This document shows, in pieces, positions 39,001 through 49,489 of a stretch of 64,000 nt of DNA. The stretch spans positions 33,624,140 through 33,688,139 of the forward strand of contig NC_058342.1 of the NCBI RefSeq assembly GCF_905475395.1, read 5' to 3'. This stretch comes from Chrysoperla carnea. Taxonomy: Eukaryota; Arthropoda; Insecta; Neuroptera; Chrysopidae. Made by a program: the position numbers and the translations under genes. Position 1 is the stretch's first letter. Each line of letters opens with the position of its first letter. The notes below the pieces were generated by a model. That model was not told where the DNA came from. It searched no databases and saw only the letters and a list, made by a program, of their open reading frames with translations.

Positions 39001-42000
39001 ATCGTTTGGCGTATGTTATAGGGTGATTTTATTTTAAAGAGAAGAAGTCTTGACTCGTACACTTAAACACTTTCTCGCAGGATTGGCGTTTTTATATTCA
39101 TCGAAATCGATCATTTTTAGTGTTCGATTGTCAAATGGAACTCTACTTTTGTGTGATTTTGATGAAATTAGTTTCGTCGGATAGTTCTTTGAAAGAATGT
39201 TCCTAATGTTAATTTTCTCCGTAGGTGAATTGATCTTGTGAATTTCTCGGTTCCACTTTTCTCTTTTTAAAGTCAAAATGTCATGTTTTTATGGTTTTTA
39301 AAGCTTTATGCACTTCTATAGCCCCTTCAAACTAAGCTACAGGGTTGAAAAATTGAATATGGCTTGGGTTAATATAAAGGAACTGATTTTGGAGGTGCTA
39401 ACTTGTCACCCACTTTCTCTCATCATCACAAAATCTCATTTCAATTAAAAGTATTTAATGGGGGGGGGGGCATAACCTTAGTGATGGAGCTGTGTTTCTC
39501 ATGGTTTTTCCTTAGAGATTCTGACAATTTGACTATAAGCCCTTTTCCATTTGTTTTATGATAAGAGGTCATTTTTATTTGATAACTTTATTTGATAAAG
39601 TTTTTTTTTCAATGTACAGCGTGGTTCAGGTAAGAGGTTCCTAAAACACGCCTGTATATAAAAATATACTAGTTTGGTGTCAGATTTATTATCACATAAT
39701 TCTTACCCGCCCCCTGTATGCAATTTTTCCAAAAAAAAAAAAAATTGAGTCGTGATTTTACGTGACAAAAACAAAAGTTTTTTTTTGAGTATAAAAAAAG
39801 ATTCCGTTGCAAAATTAGGTGTTAGCGTATCAAGAACGCGATATGAATCGTTTATTGATACGTCGAGAATCGATCAGTCGTAATTTAGAAAGGCTACGAC
39901 AGCGTAAAGCGGTCGCTCAATCCGCTGGAGAAGATCATACAGACATTGATATTGAGATTGATAACGATATGGAAGAATTGAGTTACATACAGGACAGTAT
40001 TACTGAGACACAGCATAATATTGTACAGATTGAAGAGTCAAAGGTTAGTCGTATACGTTCACACTTGTCTTCAAGTCATCCATTTGCTTGCTGTTCAGCC
40101 TGTCAAGTCACAAACAATTGCTTTGTGTTGCTGCTTTAACTCTTACTAAAAACTTATTTCCAAAAAACACTACACGGATATAAACGGATTATTAAGTTTT
40201 GTCCTAACACTTCTCATCGCTTTTATTTCTTACACACATAAAAAAGTTGCCAAATTATTAGGAACACTTCTGGGATAATGGGATCCACAATAGGTCAATG
40301 TTGAAGAGAATATTTGAAGCTCTTTAACGCGCTTTGGGAACTTATTGTACATAATTTTGCTACCGAGCTATGGACAATTGAAACTAAAGACTTGGCAATA
40401 ATAGTCCCACAGAGATTTAAACAGGGAAAATTTGGAATTATCGGGGATTGACCGGGAACTAGCAAGAAAATTTAAAAAATAAAACTATTTGGAAATTATC
40501 CAAAAACAAACTAATTAATTTCTAATTTCGTCTTGTATTCAGTTCAAAAGGTAATTTTGACCCTAAAAATTCCAAAATCGGGTTCATTTAACGATTGGAC
40601 GCCAAATTTTCGAGATATCGCCAGAAATCGAACCAAAATGTCGTTTTTCTCAAAAATTATTAGCCCAATCGTAAAATGAACACGATTTTTGAATTGTTTG
40701 GGTCAAATTTACCTTATAAACTGATTTTTATCAAATTCCGAAACATAAGATTTTTCACGATTTTTTCGATTTTTACTAAGGGGTACCCCTTAAGAAAATT
40801 GCAAAAAATCGAAACAAATTTTTCGACTTGTATTTTGATAAAACTCAGTTTATAAGGTAATTTTGACCCAAAAAATTCAAAAATCGGGTTCATTTAACGA
40901 TTGGAAGGCAAATTTTCGAGATATCGCCAGAAATCGAACCAAAATGTCGTTTTTCTCAAAAATTATTAGCCCAATCGTAAAATGAACACGATTTTTGAAT
41001 TTTTTGGGTCAAATTTACCTTATAAACTGATTTTTATCAAATTCCGAAACATAAGATTTTTCACGATTTTTTCGATTTTTACTAAGGGGTAGGTACCCTT
41101 AAGAAAATTGCAAAAAATCGAAACAAATTTTTCGACTTGTATTTTGATAAAACTCAGTTTATAAGGTAATTTTGACCCAAAAAATTCAAAAATCGGGTTC
41201 ATTTAACGAATGGACGGTTAATTTTCGAATTATCGCCAGAAATTGTTCCAAAATATCGTAAATCAGAAACTACGCCTCCAATCTTATATATACCTTATTA
41301 GATGCTTGGTTTTGAAGTTGTCCCCCAAAATTCCGTACGAAAAACGATTTTCTAATCGATTTAAGGTAATTTCTGGCCTACCCCCTCTTCAAAAAAATTT
41401 TTTTCTAAATAATTTGGCAACTTATTTACTAACAATTAGTGTAGGATAAAGATGCGCAGTTATTTGTTTACTCTCGTGGTTTACCCTACCGACTGCGCCC
41501 TTTATGTTTTTACACTAAACGATTTTGGGTTTTTTTGTTGTTGAATAATAATTGAAATAACAATAGATTTTAAATATAAATAATTTATCAAATTCGGGTT
41601 TAACCTAATTTAGTTCTAAATACTGATCGGTTTTAGATTTTTCTAATCAATACAGTTGTGTACTAAAATTAACATTTTAAATTAATATCAATTTTACTGA
41701 TAAAGCCCGAATTAAGGAGTTCATTTGGCGAGTCCTTCACTAAAAATCATTCATCTTGGAGTAAAAATGAAAGTCCGATTGTCATAAGACAAGATGGACC
41801 ATCAAATTGATTTCAGCGCCCTAGATCGGCTTCGTTTAATGATTGTACGAATAATATTCGAGATAACTTCAGAAATCAATTCCGTTTAGACCCGGCACAA
41901 TTCGTCATTGAGCATGCTCCTGTTTAAGACATGTTCCTGAACGTAAAAATGAAGGTTGCCGGTGGGTAACTCGGTAAGATATTGTTTCCATGCGAAAATT

Positions 42001-42764
42001 AATCATGCTCAATGACAGATTTTGTCGGGTCTAGAAAATTCGGGCTTTTACAGTTGAATTATTTTTATATTAAACACAAGTACTACGTGTGCAATCATTA
42101 CCACATGAGTCATGCTTTAATCGTTATGTTACCTAAAAAAAGGGACTAAAACTGTCAAGATTATTCTAATTTATGTACTTTACGAAAGTTATTTTTTTGA
42201 CATCGTAAATTGGAAAAATCTTCCATCAAACTCATTTGTTTTAAAGTAGTATTTATATGTTTCTTATTTTTGTTTAAATAGGAGAATCCGGATATCAGTG
42301 ATGTACAAGCCGTCGCACAATCCGTAAACTCAATGGCCGAAGCAAAATATTTAATTGATAAATTATTAAACTTAGCCTTATCACAAAGTTATTTAGCATC
42401 ACAACGTGACTTACTCGTCCAAGAGCGTGAAACCGAATTAGAACAAATCAAACAAGAACATGTAATGGTTAATCAACTTTTGGAATACATGGTACAACGT
42501 TCTGATGATATGAAAGTGAGTCTAGTGGCATCTTCGTCCACGACAACCAACGAGGCAGCTAGCTCAAATAGTAGTAGTCGATCGTCTTCCCCATCTAGAT
42601 TAAGTATTATGGATTTAGATGCTTCCAAAATGTCCACGTCCTTAAATAGTTGTGGCTCGAAAAGTAAAATTCGACGACGTACAGCTGTTTCACGGGAAGT
42701 TTTATTAGGCATGAAATCCACATCTGATATACCTCAAATGGAACAATTTTCATTAAATACGTAA
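33069..42764 (+). CDS. kinesin-4 family motor, KIF21/Klp31E type (8 exons)
   Basis: Plus-end microtubule motor. Coding exons: 33069-33103, 34239-34524, 35233-36075, 36152-36823, 37593-38070, 38299-38387, 39819-40043, 42282-42764. They sum to 3111 nt (1036 aa), with every junction in phase and GT-AG. Start [16 protein letters not shown] matches the kinesin beta-1 strand. Motor motifs: P-loop GQTGSGKT (85-92), switch [10 protein letters not shown] (214-222), switch II DLAGSE (257-262) followed by [20 protein letters not shown], then [14 protein letters not shown]. From about residue 370 it is a coiled-coil stalk (KAMQETINV, an acidic [12 protein letters not shown] stretch, long Lys/Gln/Glu heptads), then a Ser-rich tail with [19 protein letters not shown], resembling the KIF21 RRRTT region. 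Vertebrate KIF21A/B continue into WD40 repeats; here the frame stops at TAA (42762-42764) and no WD40 exon is seen downstream. The stop overlaps a possible donor (AC|GTAAAA), so an extra exon is not excluded. Introns 1, 4 and 7 hold satellite, LINE and MITE insertions. Confidence 0.95.
33225..34195. repeat. palindromic satellite array in kinesin intron 1
   Basis: Three AAGGGGTACCCCTT cores at 33398-33411, 33704-33717 and 34010-34023, exactly 306 bp apart. Opposite orientation of the minor arm differences compared with 1-690 and 24 kb. The array ends only about 40 bp before the acceptor of exon 2, so nearly the whole 1.1-kb intron is satellite. Confidence 0.92.
34955..35070. repeat. satellite fragment in kinesin intron 2
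   Basis: GGGTTCATTTAACGATTGGA, TTTCAAGGTAACCTCAAAATCG and ATATCGTTTTTCTCATAAACT match one arm and the inter-arm segment of the 306-bp family, without the GGTACC core. Confidence 0.7.
37339..37530 (-). mobile_element. LINE 3'-end fragment in kinesin intron 4
   Basis: Plus strand reads CAGGTTAGAATAGAGTGGCT, ATCCTGGGGGAGGGACACAC, TAAGACTAAAAAGTCCGTTG, TGATACCGAAAAAGG, then a TTTAAGAACAACGGGAGTGC block. These are the reverse complement of the LINE tail at 26160-26276 and parallel 18612. Antisense to the host gene. Highly diverged, so old. Confidence 0.8.
40540..41275. repeat. palindromic satellite array in kinesin intron 7
   Basis: Cores at 40778-40791 (AAGGGGTACCCCTT) and near 41084-41100, where a small duplication changes the core to AAGGGGTAGGTACCCTT. 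Same orientation as the intron 1 array. Minus-strand open frame 41020-41202 is a by-product. Confidence 0.9.
41887..42033. mobile_element. short MITE, ~27-bp TIRs, TA flanks (intron 7)
   Basis: TAGACCCGGCACAATTCGTC, then ATTGAGCATG at the left pairs with CATGCTCAATGACAGATTTT, then GTCGGGTCTA at the right. Taking the outer TA as target duplication, the element is about 143 bp (41889-42031). TIRs differ at five or so positions. Its right end is roughly 250 bp upstream of the exon 8 acceptor. Confidence 0.75.
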
Positions 42765-42984
42765 AAATGTATATAATTTTTTAAAATTTGGATTCATTTT
42801 TGGATATCCAAAAATTCTGGCATTTTTAATTTATCGATTATTTTAAAAAGGACGATGCACAAAATACTTTTTTAATTGTAGTCAAATTTGTTTTGAAAAT
42901 CTGAAAATGTCTGGCAATATTGAGATTCTAGGAAAAGTTAAGGAAAATCAGAGAAAATGATAAAAAAATAATGACTCATAGAAA

Positions 42985-43190
42985 ACTCTGAGTTTCTAGA
43001 ATATAAAGACCTGATACTTTATGGCTATCTCAGAATTTCTATAATTCTGCATCATTTTTAACCACAAAATCGCCGTTTTTGAATTCTTTTATTCGACTTT
43101 CTAGAATATAATTCTAAAGACCTGATTCTTTACGGCTGTCTCAGACCTTTTATAATTCTACGTCATTTTTAAACACAAAATCAGGTCCAA
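42985..43190. repeat. old ~98-bp tandem repeat
   Basis: TTTCTAGAATATAAAGACCT, GATACTTTATGGC, TCTCAGA, TATAATTCT, CATTTTTAA-CACAAAATC occurs twice (near 43005 and 43100). Related to the degenerate text at 19690-19870 and 1480-2060. Just downstream of the kinesin stop. Confidence 0.6.
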
Positions 43191-44078
43191 ACAAGGCAAT
43201 TTGACAACGCCTAATTTGACTCAAAAAAGAGGGAAAAACATGATACATTATTATAATGGAAAATTAAAAATCACCGAATCAAAAATCGGGAATTTTGAAA
43301 ATTGATTCCTTTGGCCTTAAACTTAACCTTTAAATTAATTCATTTAAAATAAATTTGACTCGAATTTAGAAAAGTACTTTGTCCTTCGTCCTAAAATGCC
43401 ATATAGAAATTTTGAGGCTACAAAAAAAAACCGTTTTTTAAAGATAGTACAAATTTTTATCTTGTAAATTCCACAAGGTTTTTCCTTGTGGAATATTCCA
43501 TTCTTTTTTTTTTTAAGTTGTGCAATTTTAAAAATGATTTTAAAATATTTATTAACGGATAATAATTTGATTTTTATAATCACGACAAATGGAGAAAATC
43601 GATCGATTTTCGAATTAGATTATGAAAATTATTCATTCTTAAAGGACGTTCAATTATTACGTAAGCCAATTTTTTCTCCTTCATTCATTTTGTACATTGA
43701 AAAAAGGGAAGAGATGTGGGCTATGGTGACGTAAGAAGACTTGAATTGCCTAGGGGCCCCAAGATGGGTTAATCTTTCACTACAGTTTGCATACTTTCGT
43801 AATAATTGAACGTTTCTTTATCTTAATTTTCTTGCATTTATAAGATTTTAAAATTTGTTTAGTAATGGGCAATTATGAATGATTTTATAATCGCTCTTAG
43901 TAACATAAACTTATTTGGTTCTCGCATTCGCTTTTTTTTTTAAAATAACGCCTCTTTTAAATTTAATCGTTACATTTTTAACAGAAAGACATATTGGATA
44001 ATCAGAAAAATCATTCATGATTACTCATAACTAAATTTTCTTTTGCATTTTATTATTTAAAAAAAAAATTGTTATTTA

Positions 44079-44234
44079 TACAGACTGTCATTAAAAAAGG
44101 TTCCAGTGAGAGGGGTATTTCGATAAAACTGGTCGCTCATTCGAAATCGTCGGTTATTTCTAGTAAATCTTGAAATCCCCTCTCATGCCTATTTCACGAT
44201 CGAAATAGTTGGACCATTTTCAGGACAGCCTGTA
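44079..44234. mobile_element. TA-flanked MITE, CAG(A/G)CTGTC ends
   Basis: TA then CAGACTGTC (44081) at the left, and GACAGCCTG then TA (44232-44234) at the right, about 152 bp. Short ends and TA flanks fit a Tc1/mariner-type non-autonomous element; the interior is unassigned. Confidence 0.6.
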
Positions 44235-44581
44235 TTATATTTAAAAAAAAAATACAGTACTGAGAAACACAAATGTTCGCAAAGAAATAAAAATTTGCGC
44301 TTAGATTTTAAAACTTTAGTGTGCAATAAATTGTTCTAGAAAGAGATAGTAGGAGTTTTTACAAGGTGTCCTAAAAATTGTTTGTCAAACGATTTTTTTG
44401 GAACACTGTTATTAATAAACGGTGCAACACAAATGTAAAATATTTTTTAACCAACCAAAGTATTAAAATATTTTTTAAAAATAATGTTTTTTTTCCCACA
44501 ATAATTTTTAATCGTATACAAATTTTCATTTTAAATTAAACAAGAAAAAGCCTTAAACGTGTTTATAGATCTGTTCGAGAT

Positions 44582-44976
44582 AATGTTTTCAGAAAGGCTA
44601 AAAATTTCGTAGGTGTTAGCCTCGTTCTTAATCGTAAGCCTATTCCACGTTCTTGAAGCGGAGGGATTTGACCCCAATAGAATGCCCAAGGTTGAATTGA
44701 TTCCAGAAATTGTATAACTGGTTTTAATCGACAGATTTTTTGAAGTAGTGATGTGACGAGGGTGGGTGTAAGGTAGCCCACAACATTAAATTTTAATCTG
44801 TCGATTAAAACGGGTTCTACCATTTCTGGAATCAGTTCAAACTTTAGACAAACGCTATATCTTTGGCACTCTATTGGAGTCAAAGGTCAAAGTCCTCCGC
44901 TTCGAGAACATGGAATAGGCTTACGGTTAAGGACGAGGCTAACACCTGTGAAATTTTCAGCTTTTCTGAAATGATT
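44582..44976. mobile_element. foldback element, ~160-bp arms
   Basis: The left arm (44582 to ~44741: AGGTGTTAGCCTCGTTCTTA, AAGCCTATTCCACGTTCT, GGTTTTAATCGACAGATT) is mirrored by the right arm (~44797-44976: AATCTGTCGATTAAAAC, AGAACATGGAATAGGCTTAC, AGGACGAGGCTAACACCT). Arms are about 85-90% alike, spacer ~55 bp. The minus-strand open frame 44563-44883 is a by-product. Confidence 0.88.
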
Positions 44977-47900
44977 CACTTGGCCGCAAACCTATTGGCA
45001 TGTATTAAAAATCATGATTACTACATTTCGTATAAGGGTTAAATTTTAGGGGCCAATTACTAATGTAGGGAGACTCAGCGCGGAATTTAAACTTGTAAGT
45101 TGCAATGACTTGAAACTTGTGTAGTTAACGGAGCTAGAGAGGGGGCAATGGGTTGAACTCGGTTGGATTATTCGACAAAGAACTGTGTGATCAATTGATA
45201 ATATAAGCGTCGGATTTCAGTGTGTTAAAATCGTTGTAGAACGCTTCTCGAACGCCTAACCCTTCACTCTTCTTTAGAACTGATACGTACCAGGTTATTT
45301 CAGTTTAAAGGTTAAATTTCGCGCCCTATTTTCTCCTTTCAAAGAGTTCAAACGATAGTATATGAACGGATCTTGGATACGAATATTTTTCTTTGTTTTG
45401 AAAACGCAATAATTTTTGAATAATTATTAAGAGAATTTAAAGACAAATTTTGGCTGTTAATTATTAATAACGTTAACGTTAACGAAACAAAAATATAGTC
45501 AAAATCGATTGTAACGCCAGTGAAGGGAGCTATTTCGATTACGCAGCGAAATGGCGACGTCAAGTGCTAAATTGTGCGTGAGATCCTGACCTAATTTGGA
45601 GAAATTTACAAGATTTACGATCAAAATAAAAAAAACGATGCCTAATCATGTACTTCGTTCTTATTCCGTGAGTTTAGAGCACCACCACCATCAAATCCGT
45701 CTCTGGCGATGTGTGTACTCAATTTCAAAATATTTATAACATAACTCACATTCTAGGAGCTGATTCGGTGACTCTTTGACTAAAAATCACCCTTCCCTGT
45801 GTAAAAATGAAAGTCCGATAACCAAGACAAGACTCTTTGGTGCTCCAACTTGTCTCTTGGCTACCGAGACTTCCTTTTTCTTCAGAGAAGGATGATTTTA
45901 ACAATAGAAGTGTTTAACAAATTCAATAAACGCCCCAAAATGTTTGCCGCGGGATTATATTCCAGTTTTCTCTGTATAAGTTTTCTCACAATTGGTCGTG
46001 ATAACTGATTCGTTATTAACGTCGATGTGGTAATGTCGTTAAAATCGATTTTGAGTATAATTTTGATGACTTTGTTAAATAATAAAATAAGACTAAGTCT
46101 AAGTCTAAAGACTAAGGGTTGTATTTTGATTTAACCAATTGATAACAAGACTAACTAATTACTTAGTAAGCTTTTTTTGAGATGTTGAATTTTTTTTAGA
46201 GGTTGTAATTTATTTATTTTGTTTTAATGAAATAATATATATATTAGATAAATTATATCTTTTGTTTTTCATTGGTTTCCCTCAATCTTTTCTTTTTTCC
46301 TCTTCATTTGCCCGGGATAAGGCAAAAATCAATTTATATATGTCAAAGTTCGCCATAGCTGACGAGAAGTTTTATGGGTTGAGCTTTAATAGTTGTCCAT
46401 TTTATCAATTCAGAGTTAGGTATAGGACCTTTATCCCAGTTCAGAGTGTTATTGCCTGCCTGCCTGCCTTGTGGATTAAAATACTTTCGTAAGCATCTAA
46501 ACTATTGTGATGTCTAACAGATTTAATTAACTTGACAGGTAGAATTTTGCCTTCTGTATTTAGAACATGGTCAGCAACGCAAGATTTATCAACTTTTAGT
46601 TAAGACTAAAGCACAAGACTGAAGCACAGTGAAGGACGATCGAAGAATAAGCTCCTTGAGCCACAGCTGCACCCGATGGTTACGACGCCTTTAAGATATA
46701 TAATAAAGATTGCGTTTGTAAATGTTTAATATACAAGTTATATTTTTTTGTTTACCTATAAATTTCGCGGTTGGACATCACAAATTTTGAAATGTGATGT
46801 CACAAAGCTTTTGACCCCCTTGCCCCTTGTCACATTCGAATGATGCCCTCCCCCCCTTCAAGGTGTGACGTAATTTATGGATGACCCCATAATAAGAATC
46901 TGATACGATGTCTCTGTCAGTACGATTCGGTTTTAATAGGTCTAAAAATGGTAAAGTACCATTCGACTCAAAAGAGAATATTTTCTAGTTTTATTTACTA
47001 GCAAATAATGGAGAGACGTAAGTTTACTAAAAACAAAACAACTAATAGTGTAATTTATAAAGTATGAAGTAAAATTGCCTGTCTTGCTTGTCCATCCCTT
47101 TGTGATATCATATATACTTTAATACAGATAGTATGTACCAGTTAGTGAAACTGTTTGGAAAAAGAGTTATTGATCTCGGGTATTTTCCATTGCATGATTA
47201 TCCAATGATACGAGCCTAATTCGGTAACATGTTGTACTGTACATGTCTAATCAGTCGTGTACTAATTTGAACTTGAAATGAATTCGTTTGCCAAGGCCAG
47301 GATATTATAAATGCAAATTCTTTTTTAGTTATCATTTTTTTTAAAACTATTTTGTTGTAAACACTCACTTAGCCTCCGTATACAGACAATGAGAAACATA
47401 TATAGCTTTGGGGATATACTCTTAAGAGTAATTATCTACACGATCTAAAAATGTACAGCTTAGGAAAAAACACGCTAGGCAAATAAGTTGAACGAAAAAA
47501 TATCATAAATTTAAATAATAAGTTTATTAGGCAAACATGTTAGTTTTTACAAATGCTCTTCTAATACTCCAGACATATAATTACTACTTTTAATACATGT
47601 TCTCCTAATATTAAATGAAGGACTTTTGACTTTTTTCACCACTTTACTACGAAATTTGTTGTTTGTTGTTTTTCGCCACGGGTATAGGGTAGCCACGAGT
47701 TACGGTAACTACGAGAGTGAAATGCCGCTCGGATCGAGCTAGTTGTATATACTGTTTCAATTTTAAAATTGCAGCGAATCGTTTTATTTCGAACTTTACT
47801 AATCGTGGTGAATTAATTTTTAATGCTTTTGTAATGTTGTATAGGCAACTGTTATTTCATAAAAGATTTAACAGTTGCCATAAATATAAATAGTTTGCGC

Positions 47901-48884
47901 TGTTTATGACGTAGTCATTTTTATAATTCGCACTTTATGAAAAGTTCGCCAATTTTGTAGATATAGAATCTTCTTTTTGTGAGAAAGGGAAAAACATTGG
48001 TCAAAACTTTGCTTAAAAGCACAATTTTATAACCAAACAAATTTCGCTTTATCTTTCATCATTTTCAGAAATACACTTATTTTAAGAATTCATAAATATG
48101 CTAAAAAAGAGACACTTTTATTTAACTTTCAGGAATAATGAATTTTTAACCTTAAGGAAATAATGTAATTTCCTTTTCTGATAGTTTTTAGATTACTAGG
48201 CCACTAGAACGTGGCTTGACATACTTAAAAAGCTCTTAAGCTTTAAAGCTAAATATGAATTTGAATTTAGTTGTGAGACATACAATTAAACTACATATAA
48301 TTTTTTTTATGCATAGTTCTTATTGGGTGCCAAACACTCCAAGAATCTTCCATATACATGTTTCTATAAATACGAGTATGAATTTTTTTTATCAAAAATA
48401 TATTACGACTGTTGATGGGGTTTCTCAGATGGGGTTCCTTTTTTGGAAAATACCTTAAAATAGGCCTGGGAGAAGATCGGCCACCAAGGAAGAAATACTT
48501 TAGACTAAGTACTCATTGTCAAAATTCAATCAAAAAATTCCTCTCAAATAAATCTTGAGTTCCAACTGAATTTAGATTAGGCATTTCTCTCTTAAAACGA
48601 AAACCGACTTACTACTTTTAGCTGAATACCTCTAATTCATGTATATAGAGGTATACAAATTAGGTCAAATTCAAGTTTGAAAAAAGTACATTTATTCCTG
48701 GAAAAAGAGGGAATGATAAGACATTCTCGGCTAGAATTCCGATTAATTAGAATAAAATATGACACATTTGAAATATCGGATAGGTTTTGCTATGAAATTA
48801 GAACCAATCAAAATCCATTTGAAGTTACCTAAAAATTTATCCTATCTTTTTTAGTTTTGAAAAAAATGGAAACTAAAGTTTTGC
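44977..48884. other. intergenic stretch, weak repeats only
   Basis: No host exon or complete element recognised over 3.9 kb. A block at 45760-45840 (TAAAAATCA-CCTT, GTAAAAATGAAAGTCCGAT, AGACAAGA) matches 41718-41800 in kinesin intron 7, so it is part of another dispersed repeat. A C-rich block near 46800-46890 is unassigned. Confidence 0.45.
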
Positions 48885-49200
48885 CTCAAAATTACACCCT
48901 TATGGGGAAACAATGATGTTTATGACAAACTCACTTGACTCGTTTTCAAACACACTTTTATGCCCTGAATTCACTTTTTACGTTCTGAAAAACCTACAAA
49001 AATTTCAGCTCGATAAATCCCTTTTTCTTTTTGATTTATCGTGCTAACGATCCATCGTACCTAATTGGCTGATTATAAAAACACATAAGAAATGTTTTGT
49101 TTATTTACATTGATTAATATTTCTAAGCGTTACAAACTTTCTGCTCAATTTAATATACTCTTGATTTATTATATAAATTCAGGATATAAAATTCGTTCTA
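48885..49200 (+). mobile_element. ATACCATGTATA-family fragment, diverged
   Basis: Contains degenerate forms of the family's internal text: ACCCTTATGGGGAAACAATG, GATGTTTATGACAAA, TTCACTTTTTACGTTCTGA, AAAATTTCAGCTCGATAA, TTTCTAAGCGTTACAAACTT. No terminal repeat is preserved cleanly. Confidence 0.65.
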
Positions 49201-49489
49201 TCTGTTTGGTTTAAAAGATGGGTCCCACAGACTGATTACCTAATTAGCTTATATTGCTCGTTTACGGACTCAAAGTCACTTTTTACGCCCTGAACACTCT
49301 ATAAAATTTCAACTCGATAACTGTCTTTGTTTTTGAGTTATTGTGCTAAACGAAAATGGACTATTTAGGTGGTTGTTTTATGAACAGTTATACCAAAATT
49401 TTGTTTGTAACATCAATATTTCTAAGCGTTACAAACTTGGGACTAAATTTAATATACCTTGACATATTTCATACATAGGGTATAAAAAA
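49201..49489 (+). mobile_element. ATACCATGTATA-family fragment, second tandem copy
   Basis: Immediately follows the previous fragment: AAAAGATGGGTCCCACAGAC, GCTCGTTTACGGACTCAAAG, AATGGACTATTTAGGTGGTT, TTTCTAAGCGTTACAAACTT, GACATATTTCATACATAGGG. The two neighbouring fragments are separate insertions or a duplication of the same one. Confidence 0.65.
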
